From: Blautia faecicola | Lineage (GTDB): Bacteria > Bacillota > Clostridia > Lachnospirales > Lachnospiraceae | Length of the DNA stretch: 64,000 nt | Direction of reading: 5' to 3' | Assembly (NCBI RefSeq): GCF_004123145.1 | Contig: NZ_SDKC01000001.1 | Location: 3,381,501 to 3,445,500 of the forward strand | Shown: positions 7,617 to 17,726 of the stretch, piece after piece | How positions within the stretch are numbered: the first letter of the stretch is position 1 | How the letters are laid out: each line of letters begins with the position of its first letter | Notes under the pieces: generated by a model | Told to the model about the DNA's origin: nothing | Seen by the model: only the letters and a program-made list of their open reading frames with translations | The model's database searches: none | Made by a program: the position numbers and the translations under genes

Positions 7617-7649
7617 AACATAGCACCGGAACACCATGAAATTCCATGC
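7617..7649 (-). promoter_or_regulatory. Non-canonical promoter of the holin gene
   Basis: On the minus strand GCATGGAATTTCA (7649-7637) is followed after 14 bases by TATGTT (7622-7617). It matches the endolysin promoter at 12 of 13 bases in the upstream block and at identical spacing. It lies after a strong terminator (7677-7723), so the holin is its own transcription unit. Confidence 0.55.
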
Positions 7650-7676
7650 ACACCTGATAGTATATTTTCGCAGCAC

Positions 7677-7723
7677 AAAAAGCAGCCCCACCGGAAAGTC
7701 ATAATTCTTTCCGGCAGGGCTGC
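7677..7723 (-). terminator. Strong terminator after the third LytTR gene
   Basis: On the minus strand GCAGCCCTGCCGGAAAG pairs with CTTTCCGGTGGGGCTGC (one mismatch) and is followed by TTTTT. It isolates the holin from the upstream regulator gene. Confidence 0.85.
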
Positions 7724-7746
7724 CTGTTCTTTGTTCTTTTTTTTCT

Positions 7747-8487
7747 TTATCCCACAATTTTTTTCCTGTTCTCTGCAACGACCCGTTCCACGCGTGTCCG
7801 GTAGATCCGGCTTACGGGGATGCGGGTTCCGTCCATCAGACCGACTTCCTGGTTCCAGAGCCAGGAGAGGTAACGTCCGTTGATCAGATAATCTCTGTGG
7901 ACTCTGAGGAAGCGTTCCTCCACTCCTGCAAGTTCCCGTTCCACCTCTGTCATAGGAACCGGGATCCGGTACATTTCTTTCATGGTAAAGACAAGGACGG
8001 AGTTACCGCTTTTTCTGATGTATTCGATATCGCGGTACAGGACGCGTCCTTTCTGTCCCTGTACGTCAAAAGAAAGATATCTGCTTCCGGGTCCCAGGTG
8101 GCTGATGGTGCGGTAGAGTTCTTTTCGGAATTCTTCCTTTGACAGCGGCATCGAGAGATACGACACCGGCGCCAGGTGTTCTATCTGATTCAGATTCAGA
8201 CGGTTCCATCCCGGAAGAAAAAAGATGGTTTCCCGGTCTGCCATACGGATGCTGGAGGCAAAGGTATAGCTGTCGATATCCCGAAGGTTTTTTCCAATAC
8301 AGATCACATCATAGTGTTCTCTGTTCAGGATTTTCTTCGCCAGCCGATAGCAGTTTTTCATCACATCCACCTGAATCTGTGCATTGCCTTTTCCTGTAAA
8401 TTCATCTACATATTCTCTGATCTGTTCGCCGATCTGTACCTCGGATGTACAGACCGCTATCTTCATATATGGTAAATTTCTGTTCAT
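7747..8487 (-). CDS. LytTR regulator with a second phosphorylation-dead receiver
   Basis: A 246-aa protein: receiver-like domain (about 8-120) and LytTR domain (about 135-240; IEYIRKSGNSVLVF, FLRVHRDYLINGRYLSW). The phospho-acceptor position is Gly65 (YDVICIGKNL), the Lys is Met113 (YLSMPLS) and the N-terminal acidic residues are replaced (AVCTSEV), so all phosphorylation residues are lost. The start at 8487 has AGAGGCG 7 bases upstream; an open frame continues to 8586 but without a good ribosome site. It is diverged from the protein at 6321-7058, so the loss of the active site was kept in two copies. It may be a phosphorylation-independent DNA-binding protein of the same circuit. Confidence 0.85.
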   Translation of the reverse strand: MNRNLPYMKIAVCTSEVQIGEQIREYVDEFTGKGNAQIQVDVMKNCYRLAKKILNREHYDVICIGKNLRDIDSYTFASSIRMADRETIFFLPGWNRLNLNQIEHLAPVSYLSMPLSKEEFRKELYRTISHLGPGSRYLSFDVQGQKGRVLYRDIEYIRKSGNSVLVFTMKEMYRIPVPMTEVERELAGVEERFLRVHRDYLINGRYLSWLWNQEVGLMDGTRIPVSRIYRTRVERVVAENRKKIVG

Positions 8488-8616
8488 CGCCCGTTCGCCT
8501 CTGTTACTGGAGTATTTTCTCCTATTATACCTGCTTTTATCGACAGATTTCGGGGGATGGCATTTTTTACGGTCTATATGTAACAAGATATGGGACGGGT
8601 TGTTTTTGCAACAACG

Positions 8617-8664
8617 TAAAAAACCAGCAGCTCCCGGACATTTTTATCCGAAAGCTGCTGGTTT
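8617..8664 (-). terminator. Terminator of the atp operon
   Basis: On the minus strand AAACCAGCAGCTTTCGGAT pairs with TCCGGGAGCTGCTGGTTT and ends in TTTTTTACG. It starts right after the atpC stop codon (8670). Confidence 0.85.
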
Positions 8665-8669
8665 CTGGT

Positions 8670-9083
8670 TTATACTATATTCTTTTTGTTCGTCGCACTC
8701 AGTCTGGTCATCGCACGGGCGAGGGATGCTTTGGACATGTAGTATTCCTGCATGCTCTGCTTCTGACGAAGCTGTTCCTCGGCTCTTGCTTTCGCTTCTT
8801 CCGCACGCTTCCGGTCGATGTCTTCCGGGCGTTCTGCGGTGTCTACCAGAATGGTCAGACGGTTATTGATCATCTCTGCAAAGCCCAGACCTACGATCGC
8901 CTCATGCCAGTTTTCTTCCACATCGCGGAAACGAAGTTCGCCCTCTCTGATGGAAATGATACTGTCTGCATGATGGGCCAGTACGGTACGTTCACCATCA
9001 TCACCCGGGAGAGTCACTGCTTCTACCCTTCCCTGGTAAAATACATGGTCACTGGCAAGAACTCGCATATAAAATCCACTCAT
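8670..9083 (-). CDS. atpC: ATP synthase F1 subunit epsilon
   Basis: A 137-aa central-stalk subunit that couples rotation to catalysis and restrains ATP hydrolysis. The N-terminal beta-barrel shows the family's SFYMRVLASDHVFYQGRVEAVTLPGDDGERTVLAHHA (residues ~2-39 in part), and the C-terminal helical hairpin is Lys/Glu/Ala-rich (RKRAEEAKARAEEQLRQK). Last gene of the operon, 17 bases after atpD and directly before a strong terminator. Normal length. Confidence 0.95.
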   Translation of the reverse strand: MSGFYMRVLASDHVFYQGRVEAVTLPGDDGERTVLAHHADSIISIREGELRFRDVEENWHEAIVGLGFAEMINNRLTILVDTAERPEDIDRKRAEEAKARAEEQLRQKQSMQEYYMSKASLARAMTRLSATNKKNIV

Positions 9084-9100
9084 GCCGGTACCTCCTTATC

Positions 9101-11448
<2,348 letters not shown>

Positions 11449-11449
11449 A

Positions 11450-12967
11450 TTAACACCTGCTCTTCTTGAATTCCTCTGCCACTTCTACGATCTTTTCTGT
11501 CAGTTCATCGCTGAGAACTTTTTTATCATTCAGTTCATCGATGATCTCTTTATGCATATCTGCAAAATACTGCAGCATATCCATCTGGAATGCTTTCAGT
11601 TTGCTTACTTCCACATCTACCAGAACTTTATGTGTTGCAGCTACCAGAGTGATAACCTGCTGTGGCATGGAAAGCGGATTACATAATGGCTGTTTTAACA
11701 GTTCCATCAGACATTTTCCATACTGTAACTGCGCTTTGGTTGTCTCATCCAGATCGGAACTGAACTGGGTAAATACTTCCATCTCACGGTACTGGGCCAG
11801 GTCGATACGGATACTTCCTGCTGCTTTCTTCATGGCTTTTGTCTGTGCCGCACCACCTACACGGGATACGGAAAGACCAACGTTTACGGCCGGACGCATA
11901 CCGGAGAAGAACAGATCACTTTCCAGGAAGATCTGACCGTCAGTGATGGAAATAACGTTTGTCGGGATATAGGCCGACAGGTCACCCGCCTGTGTCTCGA
12001 TGATCGGCAGTGCTGTGATAGATCCGCCGCCTTCTTCATCGCTCAGCCGGCTGGAACGTTCCAGCAGTCTGGAATGCAGATAGAATACGTCACCCGGATA
12101 AGCTTCACGTCCCGGAGAACGCTCCAGCAACAGGGACAGGGCACGGTATGCAACCGCATGTTTGGACAGATCATCGTATACGATCAGTACGTCTTTTCCT
12201 TTGTGCATAAAATATTCTGCCATAGCGGTTCCCGAATAAGGTGCAATGTACTGTAACGGTGCACAGTCACTGGCTGTAGCAGAAACGATGATGGTGTAAT
12301 CCATAGCATCATGTTTGGTCAGTGTATTTACCAGTTTTGCAATCGTAGATGCTTTCTGACCGATGGCAACGTAGACGCAGATTACGTCTTTGCCTTTCTG
12401 GTTTAAGATGGTATCGGTTGCGATCGCTGTCTTACCGGTCTGACGGTCACCGATGATCAACTCACGCTGTCCACGTCCGATCGGGAACATGGAGTCGATA
12501 GACAAGATACCGGTCTCCATAGGAACACTGACAGATTTTCTCTCAATAATACCAGGTGCTTCTCTTTCTACCGGATAGTAGTCGTCTTCTTCTACAGCTC
12601 CCTTTCCGTCAATCGGCTCACCCAGCGCATTGATAACTCTGCCGACAAATCCTTCACCGACCGGGATTCCGGCTTTCTTTTTCGTACGTACCACACGGGT
12701 ACCTTCTTTGATTCCTGTATCTTTACCGAACAGGATACATCCGATGGTATCCTGACGGATATCCTGAACCATTCCTTTTTCGCCGTTTTCAAAAGTTACG
12801 ATCTCGCCGTACATCGCATGATCGATTCCATAGATCGTTGCGATTCCGTCACCGACACTGATAACCTTACCGGTTTCCTGTTCCTGACACATGGCATCGT
12901 AATTTTCGATTTTCTCTTTCAGAATGGAAATAATTTCTTCTGAGCTGATTGTGCTCATTTCTTTCAC
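11450..12967 (-). CDS. atpA: ATP synthase F1 subunit alpha
   Basis: A 505-aa regulatory nucleotide-binding subunit. It carries the P-loop [11 protein letters not shown] (about 173-183), and the alpha signature [17 protein letters not shown] near residue 370. The start ATG (12967) overlaps the last bases of atpH, indicating coupled translation. Full length. Confidence 0.98.
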   Translation of the reverse strand: MKEMSTISSEEIISILKEKIENYDAMCQEQETGKVISVGDGIATIYGIDHAMYGEIVTFENGEKGMVQDIRQDTIGCILFGKDTGIKEGTRVVRTKKKAGIPVGEGFVGRVINALGEPIDGKGAVEEDDYYPVEREAPGIIERKSVSVPMETGILSIDSMFPIGRGQRELIIGDRQTGKTAIATDTILNQKGKDVICVYVAIGQKASTIAKLVNTLTKHDAMDYTIIVSATASDCAPLQYIAPYSGTAMAEYFMHKGKDVLIVYDDLSKHAVAYRALSLLLERSPGREAYPGDVFYLHSRLLERSSRLSDEEGGGSITALPIIETQAGDLSAYIPTNVISITDGQIFLESDLFFSGMRPAVNVGLSVSRVGGAAQTKAMKKAAGSIRIDLAQYREMEVFTQFSSDLDETTKAQLQYGKCLMELLKQPLCNPLSMPQQVITLVAATHKVLVDVEVSKLKAFQMDMLQYFADMHKEIIDELNDKKVLSDELTEKIVEVAEEFKKSRC

Positions 12968-13467
12968 CTCCGGATCAATCGTTGTTGCAGCTGACGGACT
13001 CTGCCGCGCAGACTCCAGTCAAATTCCCGGTCTCCCACACGAAGAACAAATCCTCCGATCAGGTCCGGCTGCTGTTCAACAGTCATTTCCACGCCATTGA
13101 CGCCATAGGTTTTCCTGACGAACTGTTCCATCTGAGCTTTCTGATTCTCATCCGGCTCATGGACGCAGTACAGCGTAGCGGCCACAATTCCCTTTTCCTT
13201 TCTTACACAGGCCCTGTAGCTTTCCAGCATGTCATCGATCTGATCACATCTTCGCCGGTCACTGACTGTCTTTAAAAAGTTGTGTAAACTCTTCGGGAAT
13301 ATTGTTTCTATAATCTCATGCTTTACCTCTTTGGTAAGAGTCGGATCATTGAGAATTTTCACCAGCTGAGGCGCCGCACACAAAGCCGCTTTCATCTGTT
13401 CCACATCTTCTGCGGGAACTCTCAGATCATAAAGCACTTTTCCATAACGATCAGCGGTCTGTGTCAT
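12964..13467 (-). CDS. atpH: ATP synthase subunit delta (OSCP)
   Basis: A 167-aa peripheral-stalk protein that ties F1 to the b dimer. N-terminal helical bundle ([30 protein letters not shown]) and the C-terminal [27 protein letters not shown] motif are typical. I chose the ATG at 13467, with AGGTGAGG a few bases upstream; an upstream in-frame GTG (13476) overlaps that site. Its start lies inside the end of atpF (stop 13451) and its end overlaps atpA, so three genes are translationally coupled. Confidence 0.93.
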   Translation of the reverse strand: MTQTADRYGKVLYDLRVPAEDVEQMKAALCAAPQLVKILNDPTLTKEVKHEIIETIFPKSLHNFLKTVSDRRRCDQIDDMLESYRACVRKEKGIVAATLYCVHEPDENQKAQMEQFVRKTYGVNGVEMTVEQQPDLIGGFVLRVGDREFDWSLRGRVRQLQQRLIRR

Positions 13468-13948
13468 TGGCCTCACCTGCTTTTTTCAAAAATTGTTCAT
13501 ACAGCGCACCATCGCTGTGTGGATCGGTTCCTTCCTGCAGGATACGGGATACTGCTGTCAGAGCCAGTCCTGCAACTTCGGACTGCATCTCTTTCATTGC
13601 CTTTTCCCGGTCCAACTCCACATCTTTTTTGGCCGCTTCTTTTATCTTTTTCGCCTGTTCATCCGCTTCTCCCAGAATCCGGTCGTACTCAACCTGTGCA
13701 TTACCTCTGGCTTTTTCAACCATCTGGAGCGATTCTTCCTTCGCAGATGCAAGGGCTTCTTCATATTTAACCTTCAGTTCCTTCGCCTGGCTCTCCTGGG
13801 CTCTGGCACTTTCCAGACCCTGTTTCACCATCTGCTCTCTCTTATCCATGATCGCAGTTACCGGTTTGATCAGGAACTTTTTCAGTAAAAGGTAGAGAAT
13901 GATGACGTTGATAATGGTCCAAACCAGATTTAAGTCTATCCGTAACAC
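13451..13948 (-). CDS. atpF: ATP synthase Fo subunit b
   Basis: A 165-aa stator stalk subunit. Residues 3-24 (RIDLNLVWTIINVIILYLLLKKFL) form one membrane anchor; the rest is a long charged coiled coil rich in Ala/Glu/Lys (GLESARAQESQAKELKVKYEEAL in part). Only one b-type gene is present, so it presumably forms a homodimer. It overlaps the start of atpH. Confidence 0.95.
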   Translation of the reverse strand: MLRIDLNLVWTIINVIILYLLLKKFLIKPVTAIMDKREQMVKQGLESARAQESQAKELKVKYEEALASAKEESLQMVEKARGNAQVEYDRILGEADEQAKKIKEAAKKDVELDREKAMKEMQSEVAGLALTAVSRILQEGTDPHSDGALYEQFLKKAGEANDTDR

Positions 13949-13997
13949 CCTTTACTCACCTGCCTTTCTCGTTTTTCTCATGTTTCGGTAATGGTGA

Positions 13998-14216
13998 TTA
14001 GCCAAGGAAGAAGATGATCAGCAGACCGATAACGAAACCGTAGATAGCTGTTGCCTCTGCCAGTGCACAACCAAGAAGAAGGGATTTGCTGATTTTGCTT
14101 TCTGCTTCCGGCTGTCTTGCGATTGCGTCTACTGCTTTACCTGTTGCCAGACCGATTCCCAGTCCTGCTCCGATACCTGTTAATACTGCTACTGCTGCTC
14201 CGATTGCTACTAACAT
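13998..14216 (-). CDS. atpE: ATP synthase Fo subunit c (rotor ring)
   Basis: A 72-aa hairpin of two membrane helices with the polar loop ARQPEAESK. The ion-binding Glu lies in ALAEATAIYGF. In Na+-type rings (Ilyobacter) a Gln sits in helix 1 within the GVGQGYAAGKA stretch and Ser follows the Glu; here the matching stretch is GLGIGLATGKA (Ile for Gln) and Ala follows the Glu. That argues for a proton ring, by analogy only. Confidence 0.96.
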   Translation of the reverse strand: MLVAIGAAVAVLTGIGAGLGIGLATGKAVDAIARQPEAESKISKSLLLGCALAEATAIYGFVIGLLIIFFLG

Positions 14217-14256
14217 AATGTTTTCTCCTTTTCTCTTTTCACTTTTTCAATTAAGT

Positions 14257-14856
14257 TTACTCAATAGCTTCTTTGATAAACAGTGCTGTCAGAAAGACAA
14301 ACACATATGCCTGAATCAGTCCGTCGAAAATATCAAAATAACAGGTCAACGGTACAGGCACCAGTACAGGGGCTACTGCTTCGATCAGTTTCATGACAAC
14401 GAAGGAACCCAGTACGTTACCGAATAATCGCATACACAGGGATACCGGTCGGATGAAGATTTCCAGAATGTTGATCGGCAACACCACCGGTGTAGGTTCT
14501 GCAAAACTCTTCAGCCACTTTTTTCCGCCTTTTGCATGGATTCCGGCAAATTCAATTAATACAATGCTCATGATTGCCAGAGCTGCTGTTACATTCATGT
14601 CTTTAGTTGGTGGTTTAAATCCCAGAATACCAATCAGATTGGCTACGCCAATATAAATGGCCACCGACATCAGATAAGGAATATACATTTTTCCTTTTTC
14701 ACCAAGAATATCTTTGAAGAAATCCTGTATGACACCGATCACTGTTTCCAGTGCCAGCTGGCGTTTACTGATGTTTTCAGGTTCCACCTGGAGATTGCGT
14801 GTAAGTAATATGGAAATTACTACCAGTGCAGCCATAATGATCCAGGTTACAACCAC
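14257..14856 (-). CDS. atpB: ATP synthase Fo subunit a (start codon uncertain)
   Basis: Membrane stator subunit forming the ion half-channels. The essential Arg lies in CMRLFGNVLGS, and the last helices include GLIQAYVFVFLTALFI. The first canonical start is GTG at 14856 (199 aa), but it has no ribosome site at proper distance and cuts into the conserved first helix. The frame stays open upstream and encodes LNCDTAFTIPLFGGIEIAES, typical of AtpB N-termini, back to about 14946. There AAAGGGAGGGAGAGAA precedes an in-frame ACG (14946-14944) at normal spacing, giving 229 aa. No ATG, GTG or TTG exists in that stretch. The true start is probably near 14946 with a rare codon. No atpI gene is seen. 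Confidence 0.92.
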   Translation of the reverse strand: MVVTWIIMAALVVISILLTRNLQVEPENISKRQLALETVIGVIQDFFKDILGEKGKMYIPYLMSVAIYIGVANLIGILGFKPPTKDMNVTAALAIMSIVLIEFAGIHAKGGKKWLKSFAEPTPVVLPINILEIFIRPVSLCMRLFGNVLGSFVVMKLIEAVAPVLVPVPLTCYFDIFDGLIQAYVFVFLTALFIKEAIE

Positions 14857-14985
14857 CGACTCTGCGATTTCAATTCCTCCAAACAGGGGGATCGTAAAGG
14901 CAGTGTCACAGTTCAGCTCTTCCAGTAATTTACTTGCTAAATCCGTTTCTCTCCCTCCCTTTCCTTAACTTTTAATAAGCAAAAT

Positions 14986-15031
14986 GTGACTGTTCCGTAC
15001 CCTCGTAGGATATTTCCTGCTGAATAGTCAC
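14986..15031 (-). promoter_or_regulatory. Inverted repeat in the atp operon leader
   Basis: GTGACT (14986-14991) and AGTCAC (15026-15031) enclose a smaller palindrome AGGATATTTCCT (15007-15018). It lies in the ~120-nt transcript leader between the promoter (15079-15107) and atpB. It could fold as an RNA stem; no T-tract follows, so it is not an obvious terminator. Nothing else is recognised in 14947-15300 apart from the promoter. Confidence 0.3.
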
Positions 15032-15078
15032 TTAAAACTTCTTATTTATATCCTCTCCATAAATCCGAAGTTTTACAA

Positions 15079-15107
15079 ATTTTACTTCTGAATTTTTCAT
15101 TTGTCAA
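15079..15107 (-). promoter_or_regulatory. Sigma-A promoter of the atp operon
   Basis: On the minus strand TTGACA (15107-15102), a 17-base spacer and TAAAAT (15084-15079) form a near-consensus promoter about 130-220 bases ahead of atpB, in an otherwise AT-rich gap. Confidence 0.8.
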
Positions 15108-15300
15108 CATTCCTATTTTTCATGTTTGTTTTCGTCAATTTTTCCCGTATTTTAGCGAAACTGACCATTAGTCGTTTTATTATTCACAAAATCCTGTGTA
15201 TTTTTATGCTATTTTTCATTTTTCCAGGTTTTCTTAAAATTCGCCAGCTCGAAACCTGTCTTTTTTTAGTTATTTTTTATATCTTTTTTAGTTATTTTTA

Positions 15301-16029
15301 TCATTTTGTGAATTCGTAGATACCGATGCCGGTAGCCAGGGCCAGGTTTAACGAATCGATATGATCGGTATGACGGATCACCACACTTTGTCCTTCATCC
15401 GCAAAACTGTCCGGCAGTCCGGTAGCTTCATTTCCGAAGATCAGGGAGTAGGTCTCAGTGGTGTCTCTCTGAAGCTCCTGCAACGGCACAGCTCCCTTTA
15501 GCATAAACGGATAAAGGCTTCTGTTACCCGCCTGTTCTTTGTAGGCTTCAAAGCTTGGGAAATAACAGAAATTCAACTGAAACAAAGATCCCATCGAGGC
15601 CCGTACTACTTTCGGGTTAAATACATCCACACCCGGCTCTATGATCGCAAGATTTTCAATACCAAAACCGATGCTTGTCCGGATGATCGTTCCCATATTC
15701 CCCATATCACTCGGGTTGACAAGAACGATATGATCCGCTGTCGGATCCAGCTGGTTCGTGTACTTTTCAAACACACCGACAGCGAAGATGTTCTCTTTGT
15801 CTCTGAGCTTTTCAACCACTTTTGCGGCCCGTTCAATCGGTATATTGTGCCGGTTACACAGATCAGTGATGATCTCCAGTTGAGTCTCACTGTTCATATC
15901 CGGGTGAAGCAGGACTTTCAGCACATGTTCCGGCTGATTTTTCAGCAGTTCGATCGTCGGGAAAGCGCCGAAGGTGTAGGAGTGATTCATTTTTTTTGCG
16001 TATTTTTTTAACGGTACATCTCGGTTCAT
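15301..16029 (-). CDS. TrmH/SpoU family RNA 2'-O-methyltransferase
   Basis: A 242-aa SPOUT-class methyltransferase. The three SpoU motifs are present: motif 1 NPSDMGNMGTIIRT (about 105-118), motif 2 LIFGNEATGLP (about 192-202) and motif 3 SLNLALATGIGIYEF at the C-terminus, which make the knotted SAM site. The target RNA cannot be told from sequence. AAAGGAG stands 7 bases before the ATG. It is separated from the tRNA gene upstream by a terminator, so it has its own promoter. The C-terminus lies 190 bases from the atp promoter. Confidence 0.9.
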   Translation of the reverse strand: MNRDVPLKKYAKKMNHSYTFGAFPTIELLKNQPEHVLKVLLHPDMNSETQLEIITDLCNRHNIPIERAAKVVEKLRDKENIFAVGVFEKYTNQLDPTADHIVLVNPSDMGNMGTIIRTSIGFGIENLAIIEPGVDVFNPKVVRASMGSLFQLNFCYFPSFEAYKEQAGNRSLYPFMLKGAVPLQELQRDTTETYSLIFGNEATGLPDSFADEGQSVVIRHTDHIDSLNLALATGIGIYEFTK

Positions 16030-16100
16030 AAGTTTTCTCCTTTTGTTTATTCAGAAGGTCTTTTTCGACCTATAGATTTTGAATTTTCGTATCAGACATT

Positions 16101-16147
16101 AAAAAAGCACCGTCCCCGATGCTCCATGTCATCGAAAACAGTGCTTT
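16101..16147 (-). terminator. Terminator of the tRNA-Lys gene
   Basis: On the minus strand AAAGCAC pairs with GTGCTTT, with an inner CGATG/CATCG stem, followed by TTTTTT. It begins 4 bases after the tRNA 3' end. Confidence 0.8.
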
Positions 16148-16150
16148 AAG

Positions 16151-16223
16151 TGCGCCTTCAGGGATTCGAACCCTGGACAAATAGATTAAGAGTCTACTGC
16201 TCTACCAGCTGAGCTAAAGGCGC
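16151..16223 (-). tRNA. tRNA-Lys (anticodon CTT)
   Basis: A 73-nt cloverleaf: acceptor arm GCGCCTT/AAGGCGC with discriminator A, D-arm GCTCAGCTGGTAGAGC, anticodon loop with CTT in GACTCTTAATC, T-arm with GGTTCGAATCC. CCA is not encoded. CUU reads AAG lysine codons. Confidence 0.97.
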
Positions 16224-16281
16224 TTGTATCTGTAACGCAAGAACTATTATATCATCCGTATAGAAAAATGCAAGTCTTTTT

Positions 16282-16440
16282 TTACAATTTTTTTCGTTTT
16301 TTTTCATTTTTCTTTCTCGCACACAGGGTATCGTCCAGCTCTGACAGACGTTTGTGCAGATCAGTCAGTTTGCGGTCGATTCTGGGGTTGTTGTAACTCC
16401 AGTCGTAGAAGCGGTTGCGGCAACAGCATTTTTTCCCCAT
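16282..16440 (-). CDS. Small Cys-rich basic protein of unknown function (52 aa)
   Basis: A 52-codon frame: MGKKCCCRNRFYDWSYNNPR at the start, an amphipathic middle (RKLTDLHKRLSELDD) and a Lys/Arg-rich end. The CCC cluster could bind a metal or be lipidated or palmitoyl-like; none is shown. Codon use resembles its neighbours and GAAGG lies 12 bases before the ATG, a weak site. It sits between trmB and tRNA-Lys on the same strand. I do not recognise a family. It may be a real small gene or a chance frame. Confidence 0.4.
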   Translation of the reverse strand: MGKKCCCRNRFYDWSYNNPRIDRKLTDLHKRLSELDDTLCARKKNEKKRKKL

Positions 16441-16543
16441 CTTCTCACGGATCCTTCAAAGTTCTGTTGTTATAATATGATATGAAGGAGAAAGAATCCG
16501 GTCCACAGCGGGTTATTCCGCTGCGCCGGATCATTTTCTCTTC

Positions 16544-17188
16544 TTATCGGTGAATGATCATTTTATGGATCGGGTTTCCCGCCCGGGAGAATTTTTCTTC
16601 GTATTCGGTCATTACATTTCCTTCCATCAGCTTTGCATCATGATGAAGATCAAAAGTCGAAGCGTCCAGAACCCAGCCTGCTTCTTTCACTTCTTCCAGT
16701 GAGAACTCAAACAGTGGGCGGTTATCGGTCTTGAACTCTACCGTTCCCTCCGGTGCCAGGATCTTGTCGTAACGCTCCAAAAACCGGCGGGAAGTCAGAC
16801 GGCGTTTTGCATGACGCTCCTTCGGCCATGGATCCGAAAAATTCAGATAGATCTTATCCACTTCTCCTTTCTCAAAGACATCCGGCAGATTTCGTGCATC
16901 CATACGGATAAAATACAGGTTTGGCAGATCTTCTTCGAGCAGTTCTCTCTTCTGCACCGCACGAAGCAGTACACTGTCATACATCTCGATCCCCACAAAA
17001 TTACGATCCGGATGCAGGCGCGCCATATCCATGATAAAACGTCCCTTTCCCATTCCCACTTCAATCTGTACCGGCTGCTCATCGCCAAAAAGCTGTCCCC
17101 ATGTTCCCTTGTGTGTCTCCGGTTCCTGTACCACATAATCGCTGGCTGCAATCGTCTCTTTAGAGCCGGGTATATTCCTTAACCTCAT
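16544..17188 (-). CDS. trmB: tRNA (guanine-N7-)-methyltransferase
   Basis: A 214-aa class I SAM methyltransferase that makes m7G46 in tRNA. The SAM motif is IEVGMGKGRFI (about 41-51); the TrmB signature is FSDPWPKERHAKRRL (about 118-132), and the C-terminal FKTDNRPLFEFSLEE and TEYEEKFSRAGNPIH are conserved. GGAGG precedes the ATG. Divergent from the V-type ATPase operon. Confidence 0.96.
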   Translation of the reverse strand: MRLRNIPGSKETIAASDYVVQEPETHKGTWGQLFGDEQPVQIEVGMGKGRFIMDMARLHPDRNFVGIEMYDSVLLRAVQKRELLEEDLPNLYFIRMDARNLPDVFEKGEVDKIYLNFSDPWPKERHAKRRLTSRRFLERYDKILAPEGTVEFKTDNRPLFEFSLEEVKEAGWVLDASTFDLHHDAKLMEGNVMTEYEEKFSRAGNPIHKMIIHR

Positions 17189-17347
17189 ATATTATTTTCC
17201 CTCCAGGTATTTTCTTGTGTAAAACAGCTATGTCGCGCTTTATTCTACTATAAAAGAGGCATACTTGGAAAGAACTATTTTTCAATATGAATATGAATAA
17301 ATTTGTTATACATTTCCAACAATTTGTATACATATAGACAGTTCTGA

Positions 17348-17376
17348 TTTACTTTCTGATCGAATAGGTGTATGAT
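17348..17376 (+). promoter_or_regulatory. Sigma-A promoter of the V/A-type ATPase operon
   Basis: TTTACT (17348-17353), a 17-base spacer and TATGAT (17371-17376), 34 bases before the first ATG of the operon, which has AAAGGAG upstream. Confidence 0.6.
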
Positions 17377-17409
17377 GATGATAAATTTTAAACAAAGGAG
17401 CAGGGAAAA

Positions 17410-17721
17410 ATGGAATCTGTAATCGACAAATTATCCGAAATCGAGACAGCCGCTTCCCGCATTATGGAATCTGCTGTCGAAGAAACCCGACGTCAGGACA
17501 ACGCGGCCGAGGAACGTACCTCTACTTATGATAACGATACGGATGCTCAGGCTGCCAGAACACTGGAAGCTGCCAAACGCACTTTGCAGGAACAGGCCGA
17601 TCAGGAACTGGAACACCTGAAAACCTCCACCGAACGTTCCCTCAGGCACATGGATGCTTATTATAAGGAACATAAAGATGCGTTATGCGACAAGATTTAC
17701 CACAAAATAATCAGGATGTGA
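17410..17721 (+). CDS. V/A-type ATPase peripheral-stalk subunit G/H-like
   Basis: A 103-aa highly charged coiled-coil protein (ESAVEETRRQDNAAEERT, RTLEAAKRTLQEQADQELEHL). Position at the head of the operon, length and heptad pattern fit the small stalk subunit (NtpG/H type) that pairs with subunit E to hold the catalytic head. Sequence conservation of this subunit is weak, so the call rests mainly on context. The next gene starts 5 bases after its stop. Confidence 0.75.
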   Translation: MESVIDKLSEIETAASRIMESAVEETRRQDNAAEERTSTYDNDTDAQAARTLEAAKRTLQEQADQELEHLKTSTERSLRHMDAYYKEHKDALCDKIYHKIIRM

Positions 17722-17726
17722 AGTAT

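Noticed and set aside
1-8586. Prophage remnant as an explanation of the endolysin and holin
   Set aside because: No integrase, portal, capsid, tail or repeats that look like attachment sites; regulators are of cellular Agr/LytTR type. A remnant cannot be excluded because the left edge is cut.
8670-9083. Second gene for subunit delta or atpI in the ATP synthase operon
   Set aside because: No frame upstream of atpB (14947-15300) encodes an AtpI-like protein; the listed frames there are AT-rich noise.
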